This document shows positions 14,601 through 41,540 of a stretch of 64,000 bases of DNA, piece after piece. The notes under the pieces were generated by a model that saw only the letters and a list, made by a program, of their open reading frames with translations, was not told the origin of the DNA and searched no databases. This DNA comes from Glandiceps talaboti (Eukaryota; Hemichordata; Enteropneusta; Spengelidae), in assembly GCF_964340395.1 (NCBI RefSeq), contig NC_135557.1, positions 23,101,225 to 23,165,224 on the forward strand, in the 5' to 3' direction. The stretch's first letter is position 1, and each line of letters begins with the position of its first letter. The position numbers and the translations under genes were made by a program.

Positions 14601-17600
14601 TACTTCCCTGCATCAGTCCTGTTGATACTAATGCACTGAAGATTATTGCCATGTTGTATGAATTTCCAGTCAGGGAGAGTAAACCAGTACGTCTTTATTA
14701 CAGGTATTGGGTTACCATCGTCGACAATGTCACATGATGCTGTTAATTCTCCTCCTTCGATTGCTAACCCTCCAGTATTTTGTGATATCTTCACTTCATG
14801 TGGATCTGAAATAAATTAATATAAGCAAAACAGTAAACCAAAATGGTTTTATCCATTCATGTGTCATGGATTTGTAATTATTGTGTTTGGGTTTTGACAT
14901 GAAACTGTTTATACATGTCACCAAACACCTATACAGTTAGAGAAATAAACATCTTTTATTGCAGTAGCTCACATGGGTGTCAAGACAATATATACCAATA
15001 TTGTATGTATGGAGATGTCATTCAAATTAAAGTTTAATGTCCTTGTTTCATTTCCATGAAGCTCATTACTATGCATGACCTATTATTATCTTAGGAAGTC
15101 TATCTACTATGCATGACTTTTTTGTGATTTAATAAGTGTAACGATCATAGCGTCACATTTAAACTACATCCGAGACTTAGATTTTGACCGCGGAGCTGGG
15201 AGCATCCACCTCTCCCGGTCTGGCTTTGGAGTGAGGCCGTATATGTTCCTGTTATACAACATGCATCATCTCGTATGCCATTTTATCATTTTACTACAAT
15301 ACTACATGATCAAAAGATTTACTACATCAACAAGTTAAAGAGTATAAGAACAACATTTTAGTTGGCCTATGAGTAATGTCGGTCATCATAATTGTTTACC
15401 CCTTTTGAAACAGAAACATTCATTAAAAGATATGACACCACAAATTTCAATTCATCTACAAATAAAAAAACTGAATCCATTGTTTATGGTCAGCAAGGAT
15501 ATATCAATCTTACCAATGCTTGCAAATTAGGAGTAGAGTATATATGAGCCCATTAGTTCGGATGTAGTCTGTAGTAAAAACACTGTCTTTGAACTTGGGG
15601 GCTCGTTTGATCTGAACTTGAAATGACATCGCGGATTACTAAATTGACAGACAATCAGCAGAGGAAAATGTTGAAGTTAGAAATATGTATCTTGACTGCG
15701 AATCGTGGAATCATAAAATATTTTACTCACATTGCACATTGACTGAAATAGACGTCGCCGTTGCATTACCAGTTTCACCAGTATAATATTCGTATGTCTT
15801 CACACAAGTGTAATTCCCTGAATCTGTCCTACCTATATTATTGAATTGTAGAGTATATCCATGTTGTAAGAATCTCCAGTCAGGGAGAGTAAACCAGTAC
15901 GTTGTTGTTACAGGTGTTGGGTTTCTCTCGTCGACAATATCACATGATGCTGTAAATTGTCCGCCTTCGATTGCTAACCCTCGAGTGTTTTGTGATATTT
16001 TCACCTCATGTGGATCTGAAATAATGTAAGTAAAACAGTAAACCTAGATTATGTATTCATTCGTGAAACTGTAAAAGAGTCCAAGATCATTTTACATGGC
16101 TAATGAGTAGTATTGGTTGTTTTAATTATTTAGACATTTAAAAAAAAATCCTTAAAAGCAAAACGTCTCGAATTTCAAATCAACTCCAAATAAAAAAGCT
16201 CAATCCACAGTGTATGGTGAGTAAAGATCAATCAATCTTGGCAATGGTAGCATATCAGGACTGCACTATATGCGCTTACGATTGCCTTTGATCGTGGGCT
16301 TGTTTGATTTGAACTTGAAATTGCATCGTGTATTACTAATTCGACAGAACATCAGCAGGGGGAAATGGAAATTGGAAGTATGTATCTTGACTGCGAATCC
16401 TAGAACAATTTAATAGTTTTACTCACACTGAACATTAACTGAAATAGACGTCGCCGTTGCATTACCAGTTTCACCATTATGATATTCGTATGTCTTCACA
16501 CAAGTGTAATTCCCTGCATTTGTCCTACTGATACTAATGAACTGTAGAGTATTTCCATTTTGTATGAATTTCCAGTCAGGGAGAGTAAACCAGTACGTCT
16601 TTATTACAGGTATTGGGTTTCCATCGTCAACAATGTCACATGATGCTGTAAATTGTCCGCCTTCGATTGCTAACCCTCCAGTATTTTGTGATATTTTCAC
16701 CTCATGTGGATCTGAAATAATATACGTAAAACAGTAAACCGAGATTATTTATTCATTCGTGAAACTGTAAAAGAGTCCAAGATCATTTTAAATGGCTAAT
16801 GAGTAATATTGGGTGTCATAATTATTTAGACCTTTAAAAACATCATTCTTTATATTAAAAGTAAAACATCTCGAATGTCAATTCGTCTACAGACAAAAAA
16901 GCTGAATCCACAGTGTATGGTCAGTAAAGATCTATCAATCTCGGCAGTGGTAGCATATATGGACTGGACTATGCGCCGACGATTGTCTTTGAACGATCGT
17001 GCATTACTAAATCGATATAAAATCAGAAGAGGGAAAGTGTAAATTGGAAGTATGTATCTTGACTGCGAATCCTGGAATAATTTAACATCTTACTCACACT
17101 GAACACTAATTGAAATAGACGTCGCCGTTGCATTACCAGTTTCACCAGTATAATATTCGTATGTCTTCACACAAGTGTAAATCCCTGCATCTGTCCTACT
17201 GATACTGCTGAATTGAAGAGTATTTCCATGTTGTAAGAATCTCCTGTCAGGGAGAGTAAACCAGTACGTCTTTGTTACAGGTGTTGGGTTATCATCGTCG
17301 ACAATGTCACACGATGCTGTAAATTCTCCGCCTTCGATTGCTAACCCTCCAGTGTTTTGTGATATTTTCACCTCATGTGGATCTGAAATAATGTAAGTAA
17401 AAACGTAATAAGCCTATGTCTTTTAATCCAATCACAAAACTTTTGAAGCATCTAGGAACACCAGGAACATTTAATTTTGGAATTATGTATCTTGACTGTG
17501 AATCCTTGAATCATTTAATATTTTACTCACACTGAACATTAACTGAAATAGACGTCGCCGTTGTATTGCCAGTCTCACCAGTATAATATTCGTATGTCTT

Positions 17601-20600
17601 CACACAAGTATAATTCCCTGCATTTGTTCTACTGATACTGTTGAGTTGTAGAGTATTTCCATGTTGTAAGAATTTCCAGTCAGGGAGAGTAAACCAGTAC
17701 GTCTTTATTACAGGTATTGGGTTACCATCGTCGACAATGTCACATGATGCTGTAAGTTCTCCGCCTTCGATTGCTAACCCTCCAGTATTTTGTGATATTT
17801 TCGCCTCATGTGGATCTGAAATTACAGTAAACCGAGATTCATTCATGAAACTTTTATAGAGTCTAAGTTCATTTTAGCTAGCTAATGAGTAATGTTGATT
17901 GCCATAATTATGTATACCTTTTAAAAAACTAACATTCCAGAAAAGTAAAACATCTCGAATTTCAATTCAACTACAAATAAAACAAGCTCAATCCGCAGTG
18001 TATGGTCAGTAAAGATCAATCAATCTTGGCAATGATAGCATATCAGGACTGCACTATATGCGCTTACGATTGCCTTTGAACGTGGACTTGTTTGATTCTA
18101 ACTTGCAATGACATCGTGCGTTACTAAATCGACTAATACTCAGCAGAGGAAAATGGAAATTGGAAGTATGTATTTTGACTGCGAATCCTGGAATGATTTA
18201 ACATTTTACTCACACTGAACATCAACTGAAATAGACGTCGCCGTTGCATTGCCAGTCTCACCATTATAATATTCGTATGTCTTCACACAAGTGTAATTCC
18301 CTGCATTTGTCCTATTGATTCTGTTGAATTGAAGAGTATTGCCATGTTGTATGAATCTCCAGTCCGGGAGAGTAAACCAGTACGTCTGTATTACAGGTGT
18401 TGGGTTACCATCGTCGACAATGTCACACGATGCTGTGTATTCTTCGCCTTCGATTGCCAACTCTCCAGTGCTTTGTGATATTTTCACCTCATGCGGATCT
18501 GAAATAATATATGTGAAAAAGAAGTAAGTCTATTTCTTTTTATCCAATCACGAAAAAGTTGAATCATTATAAGAACATCATAAACATTTAATTTTAGAAG
18601 TATGAAAGTCCTGGCATCTTTTAATATTTTACTCACATTGCACACTAACTGAAATAGACGTCTCCGTTGTATTGTCAGTCTCACCAGTATAATATTTGTA
18701 TGTCTTCAAACAAGTGTAATTCCCTGCATCTGTCCTACTGATATCATTGAACTGTAGAGTATTTCCATGTTGTAAGAATCTCCAGTCAGGGAGAGTAAAC
18801 CAGTATGTCTTTATTACAGGTGTTAGGTTTCCCTTGTCAACAATGTCACATATTGCTGTAAATACTTCGCCTTCGATTACAAATCCTCCAGTATTTTGTG
18901 ATATTTCTACCTCATGTGGATCTAAAATAATACAAGAAGAAAAGTAAACGTTATTTTTTGAACCATTCATGCTACAGTTACTATTTAACATCATTTTTAA
19001 CAGGCCGAGTAAAGTTGGTTGTAATAATTACGTTGAATTCCAAAAAAAGAAACTCCTGAGTCAAGACTGTCTATTTGTCTAGAACATATATTACGTATTT
19101 GGATAATGTATTCTAAAATAAATGAGTGCAGTTATCTTCCGTTATTTGTAAAGTTTGTCCAGCCTAAATGTCTCACTAAAATGTCAAAATGTCATCATCT
19201 AAGTTACAATATTAGACACTAAAACTTGGCACTTTGACTGGGGAGAGACGGGGGCATTGTATATCCGAGAAATTAAACTATCATTGAGACGAGAACTATG
19301 CAAACTTACAGGCAGCTAAAATGTATGACACCTCATATGGGATTACGTGTCTGTAAAGTCACGAGTTCTGAATAGTTAGTCAACATGCTGACAACGGTAG
19401 AAGAGTTTAGTCGAACATTTCCTGTACGATTCTTAATCGTCAATTCGATACATTCCTGCTAACCTGAAATATACTTATGTTTCTGCTTATGTAATATGAC
19501 CTTTCAGACTATGTTTACACATGAACTTACCAGAAGAAAAAAATAATTAAATACAAACATCGAATTGTAACGTAATACGTACATTGTACTGTTACTAGAA
19601 AGTTGTGTTTACATTGCTCTGGTGACGCCAGTGTCACGTGTTGAAACTGACAACTAAATACTGCTCCATTGTGTCTTCTATCGAGTCGCATCGTTAAATC
19701 GTTTACTGTCGAGTCGTCTATTCTTTTTACTACAACATTATCCAAGAACCACACCAACTCTCCTGGTGGTACAGCCTTTTCAATTTTACAAGTCACTGTT
19801 ACACGGTCATTTTCCTTTATAGGACGATTGCGAATGGAGTAGGTGCACTTTGGTCCACTTTCTTCGAAGATGAATTAATTATAGTGAAGTTTTAGAAGAA
19901 TATAACATAAAGTAACAATAATTGACACACCAATATGAACACAATTTTGAAATCTGTCAAATCAATTTCAAACAAATAAACATTCAGCAGAGATTATTGG
20001 TAAACGCAGATATCAACATAAACAAAATCTTACACAGATTTTGTTACATACCCAATGGTACAGAGAGTATCAGTGACTGAAATTAGTATAACAACTACAA
20101 CAAAAGATGTGCTTAATGTAATTAATGAGATTAATTAGCACCTGTGATTAATTACGGTCTTCTTAGTATACTAGTTTTCGTATATGTATTTAGAATTAGT
20201 AATTGTTTTATCCTACATTATGTACGTTCCCTACTTTTGATGTCAAATACGTGAAACCCCCCTCCCATGAAAAAATGTGTCTCATTCCAATTAATATATT
20301 TAACTGAACACAGGAAACACCGAAATAAAAGTCGTCTATACTAAAACTGAATGAAAAAATAATTCAAATTATAATTATATTAGATTCATTTATTAGCTTT
20401 TTATAGCGGGTAATGTTAGTGGCAATAGTATATTTTGTAGTAATTATTACCAAGTATATGCAAATATGCCGACCCGATGTCTGGATCCTTAAGATCTGTA
20501 CAAGTGTGGAGACCTTCTCGACTTAAGTTAGTTATATGTAAACCAAGGTCATAATCTCCCATGTCGTAATTTCCAATCATGTAATAGCCTTCAGAATCAT

Positions 20601-21229
20601 GCTCATCGGTGATGCTCATTCCACTTGAAATTATGTAGCCAGTCGGTTCAGTTCCTTTAAACCATTTCAAACTCGGGGGAATTTCATCGGTTGTACAGTG
20701 CAGACGAACATGCTTGTTTAGAAAGCCAATTGTTTCTACCGGCTTCTGAGTAAGTAAAGATAATCCTATATAAAAAAAAAAACAAGTCAAGAAAGTCTTT
20801 AATAACTCAATATAAACCTTTGTTTTTATAACTAAGTCACATATTGGTTTCATGATAAAAATGTTAACAGATCCCTTACTTCAACATTTTGCAGATAACA
20901 AAAGACTTCGAAATCTATTTAGAAATATGATTTTGAATAATAAATGTGATATGTGGTTGAAACCTTGGAACCTCCTGTCAGAAATTCTCGGTATGAATGC
21001 ATTCACTGATCTAAAACCAATGTAAGAATGTATGAAGATAGGCGTGTTCTTCCACGCAATATTACGACTTGATATGAATCATACGACATGCTGAAAACAA
21101 TATATATGTTATAAACATACGACAAAGGAGGAAGTAACTATAGCATTTCGTTTGTTTATGAACAATTATGCTGAACTTACCGGATTTAGATAAATGGAAG
21201 ACAATGAGCAACATCAAAATATACAGCAT
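10520..21229 (-). CDS. Gene A: ten-Ig-domain transmembrane receptor with ITIM/ITSM-like tail
   Basis: Predicted type I surface receptor on the minus strand. Exons in transcription order: 21229-21181 signal peptide; 20765-20451 Ig1; 19861-19583 Ig2; 18921-18637, 18498-18214, 17815-17531, 17382-17098, 16711-16427, 16015-15731 and 14805-14521 (seven 285-nt Ig exons); 14092-13763 membrane-proximal Ig; 13497-13378 TM; 11930-11824 tail; 10654-10520 ITIM exon with stop. All junctions are GT/AG, Ig exons are phase 1 on both sides, and the lengths sum to a whole number of codons (about 1109 aa). The 31-nt exon at 12736-12706 is left out because it breaks the frame. The tail has VYADL (ITIM consensus) and TEYACI (ITSM-like), which in vertebrates recruit SH2 phosphatases or adaptors; inhibitory signalling is therefore inferred. 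A further small tail exon could be missing between 11824 and 10654. A candidate AATAAA lies on the minus strand at 10269-10264. Confidence 0.87.
11137..11669. mobile_element. Cluster of Penelope-like element tails and (TA)n in a gene A intron
   Basis: Minus-oriented tail at 11137-11237 with a plus-oriented fragment at 11242-11277, (TA)n at 11277-11370, another minus tail at 11383-11520, its inverted copy at 11521-11600, and (TA)n at 11599-11669. The last two form a palindrome of about 80-bp arms. All within the intron before the ITIM exon. Confidence 0.75.
11824..11930 (-). CDS. Gene A cytoplasmic tail exon
   Basis: A 107-nt exon, phase 1 to 0, with a strong acceptor (GTTTCTGTAAACACAG) and GTAAGA donor. 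It reads HVSHNSSMPRDDPPMPETRH, VMTSDACVTPDNTEK. The end aligns with gene C's [13 protein letters not shown], but the tyrosine of SDVY is cysteine here, so one docking motif has been lost. Confidence 0.7.
12284..12345 (-). pseudogene. Remnant of a gene A tail exon broken at a (TA)n run
   Basis: The 3' edge and following intron match the end of the gene C tail exon at 54219 (GTTAGA followed by TTGATTATTCACT in both). Here the exon side reads MHNPEQNPANDAGNLYI then TAG. Compared with gene C the last bases have two extra TA nucleotides, so microsatellite slippage appears to have destroyed the exon end. Whether it is ever spliced is unknown. Confidence 0.4.
12706..12736 (-). CDS. Gene A 31-nt cassette exon (frame-shifting)
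   Basis: A 31-nt exon, phase 1 in and phase 2 out, between a CAG acceptor and GTAAGT donor: (R)KPEYHPDSN. Gene C has a 31-nt exon in the same place with the same phases (KPKDNANKN). If included, the next exon at 11930 reads MTCFTQ then stop, removing the ITIM. If skipped, the frame runs on to the ITIM exon. Confidence 0.6.
13378..13497 (-). CDS. Gene A transmembrane exon
   Basis: A 120-nt exon, phase 1 to 1. A short stalk (ATEDSTLVHLIAITWSG) leads into a hydrophobic helix SIAVVFLVVVLVVVVCLYV, then the basic stop-transfer NRKK. Donor GTATGT. Same position and phases as the TM exon of gene C. Confidence 0.87.
13763..14092 (-). CDS. Gene A Ig10, membrane-proximal C2-like domain
   Basis: A 330-nt exon, phase 1 to 1: PPEIITKLSTNGAECDIRES, VDLVCTVESHPLATIHWYD, then [18 protein letters not shown] and ANN, ending RIELHNPE before GTATCA. 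It corresponds to Ig5 of gene B (PPKIYTNETD, ITWYD, GEYTCVANN) and to the decayed Ig exon of gene C at about 51.8-52.1 kb. Confidence 0.87.
14521..14805 (-). CDS. Gene A Ig9 (array copy 7)
   Basis: Last array copy, 285 nt, phase 1 to 1. It carries an extra cysteine (NNLQCISINRTDAGKYTC) not seen in the other copies, which could allow an unusual disulfide. Ends ILVDVQ before GTAAGT. Confidence 0.88.
15731..16015 (-). CDS. Gene A Ig8 (array copy 6)
   Basis: A 285-nt exon, phase 1 to 1, with NTRGLAIEGGQFTASCD, DERNPTPVTTTYWF, GYTLQFNNIGRTDSGNYTC and ISVNVQ. Followed by the longest intron of the array (925 bp), with no recognisable further Ig exon. Confidence 0.88.
16427..16711 (-). CDS. Gene A Ig7 (array copy 5)
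   Basis: A 285-nt exon, phase 1 to 1, with LPDWKFIQNGNTLQFIS, ISRTNAGNYTC and KTYEYHNGETGNA. Followed by a long-type intron. Confidence 0.88.
17098..17382 (-). CDS. Gene A Ig6 (array copy 4)
   Basis: A 285-nt exon, phase 1 to 1. It carries DDDNPTPVTKTYWFTLPDRR, where the tryptophan after LPD is arginine; this is not the core Ig tryptophan, which is the W of YWF. Then FSSISRTDAGIYTC. Confidence 0.88.
17531..17815 (-). CDS. Gene A Ig5 (array copy 3)
   Basis: A 285-nt exon, phase 1 to 1, preceded by a TGAAATTTCAG-free but AG-ended short tract (acceptor read as ...TTTCAG|AT). It has EAKISQNTGG, TYWFTLPDWKF, LNSISRTNAGNYTC and TGETGNTTAT. The following intron is the short type. Confidence 0.87.
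18214..18498 (-). CDS. Gene A Ig4 (array copy 2)
   Basis: A 285-nt exon, phase 1 to 1, with [49 protein letters not shown] and EYYNGETGNA. Followed by a 398-bp long-type intron. Confidence 0.88.
18637..18921 (-). CDS. Gene A Ig3 (array copy 1)
   Basis: The first and most divergent array copy. It has FVIEGEVFTAICDIVD where the others have TASCDIVD, plus KTYKYYTGETDNTTET near the end. Both cysteines and the tryptophan are present. Acceptor TATTTTAG, donor GTGAGT. Confidence 0.86.
19583..19861 (-). CDS. Gene A Ig2
   Basis: A 279-nt exon, phase 1 to 1. It begins ESGPKCTYSIRNRPIKENDR, with cysteine in VTVTCKIE, tryptophan in PGELVWFLD, and cysteine in GAVFSCQFQH, and ends FLVTVQ before GTACGT. 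PGELVWF matches PGDLVWY in Ig2 of genes B and C, placing it as the second domain of the shared ectodomain. Confidence 0.84.
20451..20765 (-). CDS. Gene A Ig1, membrane-distal V-like domain
   Basis: A 315-nt exon, phase 1 to 1, with acceptor TTATATAG and donor GTAATA. It shows the first cysteine in VRLHC, the core tryptophan in SLKWFKG, and the second cysteine in REGLHTC, where the usual tyrosine before it is histidine. It ends AYLHILG. The layout matches the Ig1 exons of genes B and C (AYIYVIG ends), so this is the same domain type, strongly diverged. Confidence 0.85.
21181..21229 (-). CDS. Gene A exon 1, signal peptide
   Basis: Starts at ATG and reads MLYILMLLIVFHLSKS before a perfect GTAAGT donor, leaving phase 1. 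The hydrophobic core LYILMLLIVF fits a cleavable signal peptide, and the phase joins in frame to the Ig1 exon (GLSLLTQKPVET). A TATA-like sequence lies 31-38 bp upstream of the ATG. Confidence 0.83.
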
Positions 21230-21257
21230 GTCTTTATAATCGTCGACCTTCAGTTGA

Positions 21258-21270
21258 CCCTATTTATACT
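21258..21270 (-). promoter_or_regulatory. Candidate TATA box of gene A
   Basis: Reading the minus strand, TATAAATA lies at 21267-21260. Transcription starting about 30 bp downstream would begin just before the ATG at 21229, giving a very short 5' UTR. TATA-like strings are common in AT-rich DNA, so position is the only support. Confidence 0.3.
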
Positions 21271-23772
21271 CTGAACACCTACTTTTACTCTGCAGAATAC
21301 AACAGGCATTGGTGAAATGGAAAAAAATACAAATTATTAAACAAATTCTACAAAGACAATATTAAGAAAACCACATTAGACACAGAACATAAAATAAAAG
21401 TGGTGGCCAAAACACGACACTGACTACTACACAAATAATACTGAATACAATCGCTGGATTATAAACACTCTCTATGTAGAATATTTGTTTTGCAATGGTG
21501 CAAGTTACCTATGCTCTAAAGATAACAGTCTTGCACGAGGTTCCAGCAGCTAGACTATATTCGCTAATATCGATAAAATGAGATTATCACCTGTTTAACG
21601 AAGTGTCTTACATGAGATTTATCGGACTGTTTCATTTCCCCCACTTTTTACTGACTATGCAGTTTCGAATGGTATAGTCCAATCGCTACAGAGGGCGCAG
21701 TACAACAAATATATAATATAAAATTATCAACAGGTTAAAACATTGATACCGGAGTGTCCTGTTTGTAATTTACAAGGACACCATAAAATAAGTTTTCTAT
21801 CTGTAAATCTGCATTAGTAGTAGAGGGAAGCAAGATAATATAAACTACGGTATAAATTATTTCTGTATAAATTACATAAATACCAAGATACATTGTACAT
21901 CTTTCGTAGTTAGTGGAACATGTAATTGGGAACTACACATTTAACAGACATATTTATACCTTCAACTTCATTTTTGTATAGCCGATTTAGGTGACCTAGT
22001 CGAGAAGGGAATTTGTATTATGACACGTGGTTTTTGATTACCTGTCAGACAAATTCGGCAGCAGCACGATATATTACAGCCAAACAAACAAACAGCCGGA
22101 TTAACATATTGATACATTGATATTAAAGTGCCGTGTATGTAGTTTACAAGGTCAAACTATGTATAAGGCACTCTAATATAAATGTATATATGCATGTGTG
22201 CCTTACTGATTGCATGGATTGAGAGTATTCTTTTATGATTCGATACTTTCTCGTTCATGTAATGTTTTGAATGTGATGAGATGTTCTGTCTCTAGTGGTC
22301 AGATTTGTTTATCTTGAATGTCACTGAACTGAAAACATGGAAATCAAGTCAAAACAGTTTTTCAAAGAAACACTTTATTTAAGAACTGACTATTACATTT
22401 ATAGTTAATAATATGTGTATATTTAGTATTAACAGCCTATATAATTAAGTATAACAAAATCTAAACTGATCTTCCTGTACTTAAATACAGATCTTGTTAA
22501 ATGTTATCAGTTGGTAAGATTCATCAATTGCAAAGTGTCCGATGATCTTCGATAAAACCGCCATGCTATGTTAATACAGTCAGTGAGTCACGGATACCAA
22601 AAATATTCATAAGTGTAAAAGCACATGTCATACTTAATCATATTTATCTATTCCATGTATGTATCGTCTGTATATTACAAATTGGCAAATATATACCATT
22701 GGAAGTTAATTCACTCCGTACTTATGAGTTGAGTTGCCTTGGTACAAAATAATGGATGCCACATGTACAGTGTTTTCAGCTGTGTCCATCAAGACTATTT
22801 CGTGCTATTATACAGCGATGACGTAAGTGGATATACAATCACTAACTATTAGAACACTAACTGAATAATATGAACAAAAAGGTACCTTATCTGATAAACA
22901 TATAGTCATGCTGTCAATTGATATGAGTTATCTAGATTTTTTTCTACATGGATACAAGGACGTCCTCTACGTCCGATGTTTCCAGCTGTTACTAGGGGTT
23001 TTAATTCTCTATGTAATACTTATGTGATTTGTCTACACACACATGTATGGATAAAATAGGCGTCATTTTCGTCCAATGTTTAATATATGTCTCACAAGAC
23101 AACATATTATTATAAGGCAATAGGTAATTGGTGGACATACAAGTATTATAAATATTCATAAACTAACACAATAAGTAAACTGAAGGTGTACTGTATATTC
23201 TAATATATGTATATTTGTCTGTTTGCAGTCGGAATTTCTCAGTTTATCAACAGTATACTGTGTATGCATTTGTTAAAAATTTAATATGTATGTATAGTTA
23301 TGTCGTCAATTACTTTGACACGTGCTTTTCGCATGTTTATCTAAAATGAATGTAAATGTAAATATTAGTATATATGAAATTAAACACAACTGTATATATT
23401 GCCAGCTAAGCAAAGTGAATACATATGCAGTGTAAGTATAACTTATTTTGAAATAATACTTACGAGCAATTGATTTTACTATTTTACACTGAATCTTTAA
23501 AAGGTATTCTCCCATCATTCAATTCGTCAACAATTAATTATATATCTAAATTTGAATAAAACATGACTTTATCCTAGAGCAGTAAATACTATATTCCTTA
23601 AGAACCCCTCTTTTTTTTTATAAAAATAGCAAAATGATATGGCAAATAGCATTCATTGTTATGATCTCACTCATCCTGGATATGTACCTTATAATTTGCA
23701 AAGTGTTGATAGTTAGATTGTTGTAACTCTATTCCGTGCTTCCTACATTTCCTAATTCTGTGTCGTTAAGAT

Positions 23773-23892
<120 letters not shown>

Positions 23893-23968
23893 ACCAGCCA
23901 GACAGACACAGACGTGAAGGATGGCTACTAGATACAAAACTACAGAAGCAGCACATCGTCTAAATTAG

Positions 23969-39252
<15,284 letters not shown>

Positions 39253-40346
39253 CTTGGATATTTGAAATCTTCACGTATAAATATGCTAGAGATTTTTTCA
39301 ATCGGATTCTTAAACTGTGGGTGTTACAGATCACGATCAGCCAAAATCAAGTAAACAAACAAATAAACAAACAGCCCATGGACTAATTGAAAGGCGTTTC
39401 GACTTGGGTCCTATTATACTGTCAATTGATTTTTGACAAACACGTTGCTTTGCCTTCACCATATAAGTACTAAAGGCAGAACATGTTGTGTTGTTTGCAT
39501 TATGGTAATGGCTAGGCTGTAGATGAGATTGTGAAGCTTGGAAACTGTGTGTATCGGATGACTGTCACGCTCGGCTGTTGGTACATTCAGATCGATGGCG
39601 ATCAAGGCTTAATAATAGTCTGATCTGACGAATAGAATTCACACAAGTAGTCTCCTCATTCAATACAGTGTTAACAAATTATTATGTAGTTGACTTACAA
39701 ATTGTGATCCAAACTACTATACATATTTGTGAGGTCACTCGCTGTAATTTGCTTTCCCTCCAGTGCATTCGTAAGGTCACAGAATCAAACCACATCGAAC
39801 ACCTTTGTTTTGCCACCATGGTCTTCAAAAAACGCGAAAGTCACTTAGGTTTGGGTCAGAATTTACGGCAGGGGTGAGGCTGGGGAGAAAATATTTGGTC
39901 AGATTCTATTGTGTAATTCAACCACCACCACCACCACCCACACCCACACGCCGCATTCTGGTGCACTATATCAAAACAACAGTGACAATCGACTTCGTAA
40001 CAATAGAAGTTTCTTTACAAATATATTTGCGGCGTTGCAAGAAAAAAAATACGCTGGACGATACCCTTTACTTGGAGATACTTAAGTAGGCAGAAGGTTT
40101 TTCTTTTACAGTATTGATTCCAGGCGGAAACAGCATCCCTCATGATAGCTAGTGGGGAGGGTATGGAAAGGGTAACTCCTCCCACTGCGAGCAATTTAAA
40201 GAAAATACGAACATGTAGGAGGCCATTTAGTGCCATAAGATTTAAAACAATACACATTATTGATAGCCATAGAGTACATGTCTCCAATACCTCAATTTTA
40301 CTCTCAACACATTCTATACAACTGTACGGCTATTGTCTATTTTAAC

Positions 40347-40349
<3 letters not shown>

Positions 40350-40443
<94 letters not shown>

Positions 40444-40532
40444 CATTCATTCATTCATTCATTCATTCATTCATTTCTCCTTCCATCCATCCATCCATTA
40501 ATTCGTTCGTTCATTCATTCATTCATTCATTT
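40350..40532. repeat. (GA)n then (ATTC)n
   Basis: GA run at 40350-40439 directly followed by ATTC and ATCC tetranucleotides. Confidence 0.96.
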
Positions 40533-41144
40533 CATATTTGTTTCTGTGACACCTCTTCCATTACAATAATTTTGGAATATTTGCTCAGTTTATGAACGAC
40601 GTTTTGTCGTCACGATTAATTTTCTGTGAAATAACGGGGAGTTTATGGCGCCCTCAAGAGTTTAAAGTATTGTTAGTTCGTGACAGCAATCGATGACAAA
40701 CAACTGCGAGTTAACATTTGCCATTTCAAATGATCTGACGATGACGCTTAACCTTGTCTTCAGAAGTCCATGGTCGTCAATTTGTATTATATATATTATT
40801 ATAGGTGAGTGAAAATCACAATCATTGAACTATGTGTATGATTGTATATATTGTATAGGATACATGCAGACCGACTGGTCTCAAAACAAAGTTTCGTGCT
40901 TAAAGCTAGAGACCGATTTTGAATAGTAAACAGTTTCGAGTAATAATTGCAAGGAATGTGGAAACTACTTCTGGATAGTCGATGCTTATATTGTGAACTT
41001 TCATCACGATCAAAACAAGTGTACAACATAATCCTCTCGGATGTGGTATACATCGCAAACGTTTTCAACCAACCATTTATGTTGAATGCTCTAGCTATAT
41101 ACCTCCTATAAGGGGTGGTATGATGTGATGCTTTTTTTCTGCCT

Positions 41145-41197
41145 GTATGCCTGTCTGTCTGTATCTCTGTCCTCCCGTCCTTCCGTCTACCAGTCTT

Positions 41198-41244
<47 letters not shown>

Positions 41245-41251
41245 GGCTGGC

Positions 41252-41286
<35 letters not shown>

Positions 41287-41468
41287 GTGCCTGTCTGTCT
41301 GTCTGTCTGTCTGTCTGTATGTATGTATGTATGTATGTATGTATGTATGTATGTATGTATGTATGTATGTATGTATGTATGTCCGTCTTCATCTCTGTCT
41401 GTCTGTCTGTCTGTTTGAGTGAGTGAGTGTATGTCTGTCTGTCTGTCTGTCTGTATGTCCGTCCGTAA

Positions 41469-41504
<36 letters not shown>

Positions 41505-41540
41505 GCCTGTCTGTCTGTCTGTCTGTTTATATGTCTGTCT
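41145..41540. repeat. (CTGT)n/(GTAT)n compound microsatellite
   Basis: About 400 bp of CTGT with an internal GTAT block at 41319-41381. Confidence 0.96.

Larger units (their letters stand above)
14521..18921 (-). repeat. Tandem array of seven 285-nt Ig exons with duplicated introns
   Basis: Seven exons of exactly 285 nt (95 codons), all phase 1 to 1, each start PHEVKISQNTGG-like, carry TASCDIVD, TYWFTLPDW and [13 protein letters not shown], and end VQ before GTGAGT or GTAAGT. Introns are duplicated too: start-to-start distances in transcription order are 423, 683, 433, 671, 696 and 1210 bp. Short and long introns alternate at first, so at least one two-exon unit of about 1.1 kb was copied. 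Gene C has one 288-nt exon of this type and gene B none, so the array expanded within gene A. Confidence 0.95.

Noticed and set aside
15841-18947. Plus-strand frames (MNCRVFPCCKNLQSGRVNQY-like) repeated in the array
   Set aside because: Antisense shadows of the 285-nt Ig exons; repeated only because the exons are.
39805-40287. Opposed small frames of 90-94 codons
   Set aside because: No domain, no splice support; overlapping on both strands near a polyproline-coding CCA repeat.
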